Under the pieces are notes generated by a model. The model made no database searches, was not told where the DNA came from, and worked only from the letters and a program-made list of their open reading frames with translations. The position numbers were made by a program, and so were the translations under genes. From NCBI GenBank assembly GCA_020054035.1, contig JAGVLY010000011.1:1-42148 (forward strand): a stretch of DNA of 42,148 nt, given 5' to 3'. This DNA comes from Bacteroidia bacterium (GTDB lineage Bacteria; Bacteroidota; Bacteroidia; SXHM01). Shown one piece after another: positions 8,740-15,410 of the stretch; the stretch's first letter is position 1, and every line of letters begins with the position of its first letter.

Positions 8740-9815
8740 ATTCCATTAAATATGTTTTGATAAAATCATAAAGGTCGCCATCCAGAACGCCCTGCGCATT
8801 GGACGTTTCATAATCCGTGCGCAAGTCTTTTACCAATTTATAAGGGTGCAAAACATAATTGCGGATTTGCGAACCCCACTCAATTTTTTTCTTGGAGCCT
8901 TCAATCACATCACTCGCCTCTCTGCGTTTGCGCATTTCCATTTCATACAATTGCGATTTCAAAAGCTTGATTGCATTCTCTTTGTTTTGCAACTGCGAGC
9001 GGCTTTCCTGGTTCTTAATAATGATGCCGGTAGGCTTGTGTAACAAGCGCACAGCTGTTTCCACCTTGTTTACATTTTGCCCTCCTGCACCACCTGCCCT
9101 GAATGTTTCAAATTCCAGATCACCGGGATTAACATCAATCTCAATGGTCTCGTCAATTAATGGATAAGCATAAACGGAAGCAAAAGAAGTATGGCGCTTT
9201 GCATTCGCATCAAAGGGTGAAATACGAACAAGGCGGTGAACACCGTTCTCTCCTTTCAAATAACCGTAAGCATATTCGCCTTCAATGTGAATGGTTGCCG
9301 ATTTTATTCCTGCCACATCGCCATCTTGTAAGTCCACATCACTTACTTTAAAACCGTTTTTCTCGGCCCACATTCTGTACATGCGCAAAAGCATAGCTGC
9401 CCAGTCGCAGCTTTCGGTTCCGCCTGCGCCTGCATTAATGCTTATAACACAATCCAGATGGTCTTCTTTGCCACTCAGCATGTTCTTGAATTCTAAATCT
9501 TCAACAACCTTTTGGGTGGTTTTGTATTGCTGCTCTAATTCTTCTTCGCTTACTTCGTTGGCCTTGAAGAAATCATACATCACGGCAAGGTCATCACGTG
9601 ATGCCTCCGCATTTTTAAAAGCATTGGTCCATGCTTTTTTAGAATTTATTTTCTTGAATAGTCCTTCGGCTTTTTCGGGGTCGTCCCAAAAGCCCGGTGC
9701 GGTTGTTGTTTCTTCCTCTTCCGCTATCTCACGCAGTTTCCTGTCGATGTCAAAGATGCCTCCTCAGAGCCTCTACGCGCCCGTTAATCTCTTGAATATT
9801 GTCTACTGTTACCAT
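8726..9815 (-). CDS. prfB: Peptide chain release factor 2, made by programmed +1 frameshift
   Basis: RF2 recognises UGA/UAA and triggers peptide release. The main open frame (from the ATG at 9583) lacks the normal N-terminus. Reading from the ATG at 9815-9813 gives 21 codons ([21 protein letters not shown]), then an in-frame UGA at 9752-9750. A +1 shift at CTT-TGA-C continues into the main frame ([11 protein letters not shown]...) without further stops. The joined product is 362 residues, normal for RF2. The stop-codon-recognition motif SPF (RISPFDAN) and the catalytic GGQ ([11 protein letters not shown]) are both present. The low level of RF2 favours shifting at its own UGA, so synthesis is autoregulated. 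It is followed by arsC with a 14-bp overlap and preceded by recX. Confidence 0.95.
9749..9764 (-). promoter_or_regulatory. prfB: prfB recoding site: AGGAGG stimulator plus CTTTGAC slippery stop
   Basis: On the minus strand this reads AGGAGG-CAT-CTT-TGA-C. The Shine-Dalgarno-like hexamer is 3 nt before CTT, the same spacing as in E. coli prfB. It is the best Shine-Dalgarno match I noticed in the window and it is inside a gene. Confidence 0.95.
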
Positions 9816-9838
9816 GCCGCGAAGATATAGTATTCAAA

Positions 9839-10291
9839 TTATTTCTTCAGCATTTTTTCTACAACGCCTCTCACCAAATCATTTTCAAACCCTTTTCCGA
9901 CAAGAAAAGTCATCAGCTTATATTTCTTTTTCAGAGGATGTTTTTCTTTTATCAGTCTTGACTTTTTCTCTGCTGACTCCTGTAATGTTTTTATGTATTC
10001 CTTCTCGTCAATCTCCTGCAAGCCGCTTTTGATGCAGTAATCAGTGATGCGGTGCTTCTTCAGTTCGTATTTTATTTTCATTCGTCCCCATTTCTTTATC
10101 CTGAATTTTCCGCGCGCAAAACTTTTTGCAAAACGCTCTTCATTAATAAATCCTTCTGAAATCAATTGCGAAATAATCTGTTCCACTTCTTTCTGGTGCA
10201 GTTCCCAGTCATAGAGTTTGTCGCGCACCTGTTGCTGGCAACGTTCTTCGTAGGCGCAATACTTTCGGGCTTTTTCTAATTGTATGTCCAT
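9839..10291 (-). CDS. recX: Regulatory protein RecX
   Basis: RecX binds RecA filaments and limits their activity. The protein is made of three-helix repeats. Family-typical segments include CAYEERCQQQVRDKL near the start, ISEGFINEERFAKSFARGKFRIKKWGRMKI in two parts in the middle (residues ~45-80), and GFENDLVRGVVEKMLKK at the end. Upstream GTG at 10303 would add four residues encoded by the adjoining CGCAAAG repeat, so I prefer the ATG at 10291 (150 residues). No recA is in view. The gene is 23 bp upstream of prfB on the same strand and may be in the same transcript. Confidence 0.9.
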   Translation of the reverse strand: MDIQLEKARKYCAYEERCQQQVRDKLYDWELHQKEVEQIISQLISEGFINEERFAKSFARGKFRIKKWGRMKIKYELKKHRITDYCIKSGLQEIDEKEYIKTLQESAEKKSRLIKEKHPLKKKYKLMTFLVGKGFENDLVRGVVEKMLKK

Positions 10292-10302
10292 AGATTGGTT
10301 CA

Positions 10303-10353
10303 CGCAAAGGACGCAAAGATTTTTTTACCGCAAAGGCGCAAAGAGCGCAAAGG
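10303..10353. repeat. Short CGCAAAG direct-repeat cluster
   Basis: Five CGCAAAG units lie at 10303, 10312, 10329, 10337 and 10346, with 8-17-bp spacing. The cluster lies in the gap between the divergent recX and MFS genes and touches the alternative GTG of recX. Repeats of this kind are common intergenic elements. No function is evident. Confidence 0.75.
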
Positions 10354-10380
10354 GAAAACGGGTAGCTTTGTCGCGTTGTT

Positions 10381-11643
10381 ATGAAAAACAAAAAAGCCCT
10401 CACACTTCTTTTCATTGCCAATGCCATTTCGGGTTTTGCGCAGGGTGTGAGCATGCTGGCTATTCCCTGGTATTTTACTACGGAGTTAAACGACCCGGGC
10501 GCATTCGGAACAATGTATGCGGCAGTTACTTTTCTCACCCTCTTTTGGAGCTTATATTGCGGAACGCTGGTTGACAGGTTTCCACGCAAAAACATTTTTC
10601 TCATCTCATCTCTTGCAGGTGGAATTATTCTCGCGGCAGTTGCCTTGTGTGGTTATTTAACCGGCAGCATCCCTGTATTATTAGTGATGCTGGTTTTTGC
10701 TGCGACCATGTTCAACTATAATATTCATTACCCGACACTGTATGCCTTCGGACAGGAGCTCACAACCAAAGAATATTACCGAAAGGTAACATCCTACATT
10801 GAGATAATGGGCCAAAGCACCAGCGTGCTTGCAGGAGCTATTGCAGCAATACTTTTATCGGGAACGGATAATGGGATATTTGATTTGTTAGGCATAAAGA
10901 TCCACCTGGGCTTTGATATTCCGAAATGGGATTTGCATGATATATTTCTCTTAGATGCAACAACCTATTTTCTTGCATTTGCACTCATTCTTTTTATCCG
11001 GTACACACCGGTTGAAGAGTTGGAAGTTGACCGCGAAAGCATTTATAAACGTGTACTTTCAGGAATACAATTTCTGAAGGAACGCCCCATGGTATTCATT
11101 TTCGGAAACTGCTCTTACAACATTTTTGTAGTCCTTCTTGTTGAGATACACTTGCTGCTGCCGCTTTATGTTGACAGGCATTTGCACGAGGGTGCAGATG
11201 TGTATGCCTCATCTGAAATTTATTATGCGCTGGGTGCTTTGCTCGCAGGTTTCGGAACCAATTACTTAATGCGGTTTATGAATGAGGTGAGAGCCATTAT
11301 TGCAAAGATGTTGCTCACCACTTTTGTTTTGGTTCTTTGTGCTTTTACACAAAGCGTAGGTATATTCTTTACCATCTCATTCCTGATAGGAATTACCAAT
11401 GCAGGCACCCGTATTCTTCGGGTTACGTGGCTGTTTCATCATATCCCTAACAACCTGATCGGAAGAACAGGCGGAGTATTTCATGTGATTAATATTTTGC
11501 TTCGTTCCGGGTTTATTGTATTGTTTTCCATTCCTTTTTTTGCACAGGGAAGCAATGTTACATGGGCATACTTTATCTGCGGGGTATTTGTATTGATAAG
11601 CGCATTACCGCTTATAATTTACAGGAAACAAATGGAGATGTAA
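10381..11643 (+). CDS. Major facilitator superfamily transporter
   Basis: A 420-residue inner-membrane protein with about 12 hydrophobic segments. The N-terminal half carries the MFS motif A-like loop GTLVDRFPRKNIF between helices 2 and 3. A second loop (FLKERPMVFIFGNCSYN) begins the C-terminal half. It resembles the MFS_3/enterobactin-exporter-like group of efflux proteins, but the substrate is not evident. The gene is alone, divergent from recX and convergent with the YeeE/YedE pair (1-bp gap between the two stops). No terminator hairpin separates the convergent stops. Confidence 0.85.
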   Translation: MKNKKALTLLFIANAISGFAQGVSMLAIPWYFTTELNDPGAFGTMYAAVTFLTLFWSLYCGTLVDRFPRKNIFLISSLAGGIILAAVALCGYLTGSIPVLLVMLVFAATMFNYNIHYPTLYAFGQELTTKEYYRKVTSYIEIMGQSTSVLAGAIAAILLSGTDNGIFDLLGIKIHLGFDIPKWDLHDIFLLDATTYFLAFALILFIRYTPVEELEVDRESIYKRVLSGIQFLKERPMVFIFGNCSYNIFVVLLVEIHLLLPLYVDRHLHEGADVYASSEIYYALGALLAGFGTNYLMRFMNEVRAIIAKMLLTTFVLVLCAFTQSVGIFFTISFLIGITNAGTRILRVTWLFHHIPNNLIGRTGGVFHVINILLRSGFIVLFSIPFFAQGSNVTWAYFICGVFVLISALPLIIYRKQMEM

Positions 11644-11644
11644 C

Positions 11645-12058
11645 TTAGTGCGGCAGCTTTTTCTTCAACAGGCCGTAAACAAAAGTTCCCAGAACAGCGC
11701 TTGCAAGCACAACAATAAAGACAGAAACTCCTGTACCGATAATCATATAGATAGGACCCGGACAAGCGCCTGTCAGCGCCCAACCTAAACCGAAAATAAT
11801 TCCACCAAACAAATAGTTTTTCCAGGCTTTTGTTTTTTCAGGAGGACTTATTTTTACGCTTTCAATGGTTTTCCATCCAAACTTTTTGGCAAGTAATAGA
11901 ACAACTGCTCCTAAAACAACAGCTGAACCAATAACGCCATACATGTGAAAGCCCTGGAAGCGGAACATTTCCTGTATGCGATACCACGATATGATTTCAC
12001 CTTTAGTAAGTACGATACCAAACAAAACGCCTGTTAATATGAATTTGATGTATTTCAC
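11645..12058 (-). CDS. YeeE/YedE-family half transporter (DUF6691)
   Basis: A 137-residue membrane protein with about four transmembrane helices and the family cysteine motif LTGACPGPIYMIIGTG. YeeE/YedE proteins take up thiosulfate through a line of conserved cysteines, and in many bacteria the transporter is split into two halves. This is the C-terminal half. Its ATG overlaps the stop of the upstream half by 4 bp, so the two are translationally coupled and probably form one complex. The sulfur substrate is inferred from the family. Confidence 0.87.
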   Translation of the reverse strand: MKYIKFILTGVLFGIVLTKGEIISWYRIQEMFRFQGFHMYGVIGSAVVLGAVVLLLAKKFGWKTIESVKISPPEKTKAWKNYLFGGIIFGLGWALTGACPGPIYMIIGTGVSVFIVVLASAVLGTFVYGLLKKKLPH

Positions 12059-12621
12059 AAAGCAATTAAATAAGGTAAAATCAACCAGGTCATAAGTAGT
12101 CCGCCAATAAAGAAACCGATGGTGGCGATGAGTGAAGGCAATTGTAAATTACTTAAGCCGCTGATGGAATGTCCGGAGGTGCATCCTGCTGCATAGCGTG
12201 TTCCGAAGCCGACCAGAAAACCTCCAATAACCATAAACACAAATCCTCGCAACGTGAATAGATTCTCCCAGCTGAAAATGGATGCCGGTAAATATTCGTT
12301 TCCGCTTTGGGTTACTCCAAGTGCTTGCAGATCCGCAACCGTTGCTTCTGAAATAGCAATTGGTTCAGCGTTCGGGAAAAACTGTGTGGCGATAAAAGCA
12401 CCAGCAATGGCTCCACCCAGGAAAAGTAAATTCCAAAGCTGGTCTTTCCAGTTAAAGTTAAAGAAGTCTGACATGCGACTTGCACCACATGCGGCACAAA
12501 TCGTACGCATGGATGATGAGGCTGAAAAAGTTTTTCCGAAATAAATGAGCAGAAACATCACCAGCGTAATAAGCGGACCACATACAAACCAAGGCCAGGG
12601 CTGGCTCAGAAATTCAATCAT
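12055..12621 (-). CDS. YeeE/YedE-family half transporter, N-terminal partner
   Basis: A membrane protein with about five helices and two cysteine motifs: TICAACGASRMSDF and YAAGCTSGHSISGL. These are the pore-lining cysteine positions expected for thiosulfate/sulfur-compound transport. An upstream TTG at 12633 is possible, but the ATG at 12621 gives a better start (MIEFLSQPWPWFVCG). The loop at about 85-130 is large and rich in acidic residues. Paired with the DUF6691 half through a 4-bp overlap. No sulfur-metabolism gene is next to it. Confidence 0.87.
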   Translation of the reverse strand: MIEFLSQPWPWFVCGPLITLVMFLLIYFGKTFSASSSMRTICAACGASRMSDFFNFNWKDQLWNLLFLGGAIAGAFIATQFFPNAEPIAISEATVADLQALGVTQSGNEYLPASIFSWENLFTLRGFVFMVIGGFLVGFGTRYAAGCTSGHSISGLSNLQLPSLIATIGFFIGGLLMTWLILPYLIAL

Positions 12622-12630
12622 AGCAGGCAG

Positions 12631-12662
12631 CAAAAGTAATGTAACTTTTTAAATTACTTTTG
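12631..12662. promoter_or_regulatory. Divergent promoter pair: inverted TACTTTTG elements
   Basis: An inverted repeat AAAAGTAAT (12632-12640) / ATTACTTTT (12653-12661) lies between the YeeE/YedE and pssA genes. Read outward, each arm is TACTTTTG, a match to the -7 consensus TAnnTTTG: plus strand 12655-12662 and minus strand 12638-12631. Either divergent overlapping promoters or a dyad operator is possible. No -33 TTTG is visible for either one. Confidence 0.5.
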
Positions 12663-12666
12663 CCGC

Positions 12667-13488
12667 GTGAAAGTGAGAGAGAATATACCCAACGCAATTA
12701 CCAGCATGAACCTGATCTGCGGTTGCCTGTCTATAGCAGCCTCATTTGACGGGTATGATAATGCACCGGCTTTATTTATTCTGGCAGCAGCAACGTTTGA
12801 TTTTTTTGACGGGCTTGCAGCCCGCATTTTAAATGTGCAGAGCAATATAGGCAAGCAGCTTGATTCGCTGGCCGATGTTATTTCATTTGGAGTTGCGCCT
12901 TCCATTATACTGGTTATGTTGCTGCGTCAGAAGTTGGGCTTAAATCCACATGACGGGGCGTTTCTAGCTGCCGGTGCCAAAACGGTTCAATATTTTCCTT
13001 TGGTGCTGGTTGTTTTTTCGGCCATGCGTTTAGCAAAGTTCAATATTGATACGCGCCAATTCGATTCATTTATTGGTGTGCCCACTCCCGCCAACGCTAT
13101 ATTTATAGCTTCACTTCCGCTTATTATTCAATCCAATAATTCAACGCTGTTTCCGGGTTTGCTTTTCCCTCCGGGCTATAATCCGGTGTCGGAATTTATT
13201 GCAGGGCTTACTGAAATTCCTGCTGTTATTATTGGCTACAGTGTTGCCATGAGTTACCTGCTTGTTTCAGAAATACCGTTGTTTGCGCTGAAGTTCAAAA
13301 CCCTTTCGTGGGAAGACAACAAAGTAGTGTTCATTTTCCTTATGATTTCGCTGCTGCTGTTTTTCATTTTAAATGTGGCCGCCATTCCAATCATAGTCAT
13401 ATTATACATAGTTTTGTCCGTTATTAAAAATCAAATCAACCCTGTTCATCTTCCGCCTTTTGGCGAGGGTGGCGAAAACAACAAATAA
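12667..13488 (+). CDS. pssA: CDP-diacylglycerol--serine O-phosphatidyltransferase
   Basis: Makes phosphatidylserine, the precursor of phosphatidylethanolamine, at the inner membrane. The CDP-alcohol phosphatidyltransferase signature (D-G-x2-A-R-x8-G-x3-D-x3-D) is complete: DFFDGLAARIL followed by GKQLDSLADVISFG. The start is a GTG at 12667 (first residues MKVRENIPNAITSMNL), which fits the family N-terminus. About eight hydrophobic helices follow. The last ~17 residues (HLPPFGEGGENNK) are coded by a dyad (CGCCTTTTGGCG) and look like a repeat-derived extension. First gene of a run with purS (6-bp gap) and hemCD. Confidence 0.95.
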   Translation: MKVRENIPNAITSMNLICGCLSIAASFDGYDNAPALFILAAATFDFFDGLAARILNVQSNIGKQLDSLADVISFGVAPSIILVMLLRQKLGLNPHDGAFLAAGAKTVQYFPLVLVVFSAMRLAKFNIDTRQFDSFIGVPTPANAIFIASLPLIIQSNNSTLFPGLLFPPGYNPVSEFIAGLTEIPAVIIGYSVAMSYLLVSEIPLFALKFKTLSWEDNKVVFIFLMISLLLFFILNVAAIPIIVILYIVLSVIKNQINPVHLPPFGEGGENNK

Positions 13489-13494
13489 GTTCAA

Positions 13495-13749
13495 ATGAAA
13501 TTCAAAGCAGAAATTGATGTAATGCCCCTTAAAGAATTGCTTGACCCGCAAGGAAAAGCTGTGGGCGCAGGTATGAAAAACTTAGGCCTCACCGAAATTC
13601 ACGATGTGCGTATTGGCAAACATATTTCACTGGAATTTGAAGCGGCAACCAAAGAAGCGGCAAGCGAAAAAGTAGAGCAGGCCTGCAAAAAACTGTTGGC
13701 AAACCAGATTATGGAAAGCTACAAGTTTGAGCTTACCGAGTTGAATTAG
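13495..13749 (+). CDS. purS: Phosphoribosylformylglycinamidine synthase subunit PurS
   Basis: A small (84 residues) PurS-like subunit of the multi-subunit FGAM synthase of purine synthesis, which bridges PurL and PurQ. Typical features are the N-terminal beta strand KFKAEIDVMP, the LDPQGKAVG segment, the helix that follows and the central GLTEIHDVRIGKHISLEF motif. PurL and PurQ are not in the window. Its placement between pssA (6-bp gap) and hemC (15-bp gap) is a neighbour arrangement, not a pathway. Stop codon is TAG. Confidence 0.93.
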   Translation: MKFKAEIDVMPLKELLDPQGKAVGAGMKNLGLTEIHDVRIGKHISLEFEAATKEAASEKVEQACKKLLANQIMESYKFELTELN

Positions 13750-13764
13750 GCTTGCATCCCTGAG

Positions 13765-15330
13765 TTGAATTCAAAGATCATAATAGGAACGCGCGGCAGC
13801 GAGCTTGCCCTTTGGCAAGCCCATTTTACACAGCAAAGCCTACGCGATATTGGTGTTGACTCAGAGCTGAAAATCATAAAAACAAAAGGCGACAAAATTC
13901 AGGACCTGAGTTTTGATAAGCTGGAAGGCAAAGGCTTTTTTACCAAAGAAATTGAAGATGCTTTGCTTGCCGGTGAAATTGACCTGGCTGTTCACTCACA
14001 CAAAGACCTGCCCACCGAAAGTCCGAAAGGGCTGGTGATTGCTGCCGTATCTGCCCGCGAGAATCCGGCAGAGCTTATTCTTATTCGTAAGGAATCTGTT
14101 GACACCAAACAGAAATTCTCGTTTAAGCAGAATGCAATTGTGGGCACTTCATCGGCCCGCAGAAAAGCGCAATTGCTTTCGTTCCGCACCGATATAACAT
14201 TGAAAGACCTGCGTGGCAATGTACCCACGCGCATTGATAAATTGCGAAATGGCGGCTACGATGCAATCATGTTGGCAGCAGCAGGAGTAGGGCGATTGAA
14301 AATTGACTTGTCTGAGTTTCATGTAGTAGAACCTGCTCCCAATGAATTTATTCCTGCGCCTGCACAGGGCGTTCTGGCATGGCAGATACGCGAAAATGAT
14401 TCTGCATTGCACGAACTGATGCAGAAACTAAACTCCCCCGAAGCGCAGCAGGAAATAGAAACCGAGCGTAAAATACTGGAACTTTTTCATGGTGGCTGTC
14501 AGATACCCATTGGTGTTTTCAGCAAGGTTGAAAAAGGAAATCACAACGTTTGGGTTTCGCACGCTGCAAGCTGGGATGCATTTCCGAAACGCATTTTTCT
14601 TCAGGCAACTTCTTCAAAAGGACTTGCAGAAACTGCGGTGCAGAAAGTAAGAACTAACACTGCATCTTCTGTCTTCATCACCCGCGATATTTCGGAAAGC
14701 GATTATTTTTTCCGTGCCTTAAATGCCTTTGGTTACACGGTTTCCGGAACTTCCTTAATTGAATCTACAGAGGTTTCTTTTCAATCCGTACCAGTTTGCG
14801 ACTGGATATTTTTCTCGAGCAAAAACGGAGTAAATCATTTCTTTGCGCAAAAACCGCAATTAAATAACAACGTAAAATTCGGAGTAACGGGACAAGGCAC
14901 CGGAATGGCTTTACGCAAATACGGTTTTACCGAATCATTCTGCGGAACCTCAACCGACATGGACGAAACGGGGAAACAGTTTTCTGAACTGGTGAAAGGA
15001 AAAAAAGTACTCTTCCCGCAGGCGGCTGATTCGCTGCAATCGATTCAGAAACAGGTAGGCGCAACGGCTGAGTGCATCAATCTGATTGTTTACAAAACAT
15101 CGGAAAGGGCAGGAGTGGAGATTCCCGAATCGGATGTTACAGTATTCACGAGTCCCTCCAACGTTGCGGTTTTCTTTTCCCTTAAAAAAGCTTCGGCCCT
15201 TAAAAAGGTAATTGCCATAGGTAAGAGCACGGAGGCTAAACTCAAAGAGTTTGGAGTCACCAACGCACTTTTACCCTCTTCGCCTGATGAAACAGGATTG
15301 GCGGAGGCGGTGTTCAGTTTGAACAACTGA
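13765..15330 (+). CDS. hemC: Fused porphobilinogen deaminase / uroporphyrinogen III synthase
   Basis: One 521-residue protein appears to carry two consecutive haem-pathway enzymes. Residues ~1-300 are HemC: N-terminal GTRGSELALWQA, catalytic Asp region AVHSHKDLPTE, substrate-binding GTSSARRKAQLL and the dipyrromethane-cofactor cysteine in FHGGCQIPIG. Residues ~305-521 have the two-lobed HemD fold (ITRDISESDYF... WIFFSSKNGVNHF ... VFTSPSNVAVFF). A fusion would hand hydroxymethylbilane directly to the ring-closing step. The start codon is TTG at 13765; no ATG gives the family N-terminus. A second HemD-like gene is at 32528-33316. Confidence 0.93.
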   Translation: MNSKIIIGTRGSELALWQAHFTQQSLRDIGVDSELKIIKTKGDKIQDLSFDKLEGKGFFTKEIEDALLAGEIDLAVHSHKDLPTESPKGLVIAAVSARENPAELILIRKESVDTKQKFSFKQNAIVGTSSARRKAQLLSFRTDITLKDLRGNVPTRIDKLRNGGYDAIMLAAAGVGRLKIDLSEFHVVEPAPNEFIPAPAQGVLAWQIRENDSALHELMQKLNSPEAQQEIETERKILELFHGGCQIPIGVFSKVEKGNHNVWVSHAASWDAFPKRIFLQATSSKGLAETAVQKVRTNTASSVFITRDISESDYFFRALNAFGYTVSGTSLIESTEVSFQSVPVCDWIFFSSKNGVNHFFAQKPQLNNNVKFGVTGQGTGMALRKYGFTESFCGTSTDMDETGKQFSELVKGKKVLFPQAADSLQSIQKQVGATAECINLIVYKTSERAGVEIPESDVTVFTSPSNVAVFFSLKKASALKKVIAIGKSTEAKLKEFGVTNALLPSSPDETGLAEAVFSLNN

Positions 15331-15355
15331 TTATTTTTCCTACCTTGTGTCCACT

Positions 15356-15390
15356 TTTGTAAAGGCTTTATAAACAAAGCGGTATAATTG
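15356..15390 (+). promoter_or_regulatory. Candidate promoter before the type B T9SS gene
   Basis: TTTG at 15356-15359 and TATAATTG at 15383-15390 are separated by 23 bp, close to the Bacteroidota pattern TTTG-N17-23-TAnnTTTG. The ATG follows 21 bp after the -7 element. Confidence 0.4.
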
Positions 15391-15410
15391 TTGTTACTAT
15401 TTCATCCCGC

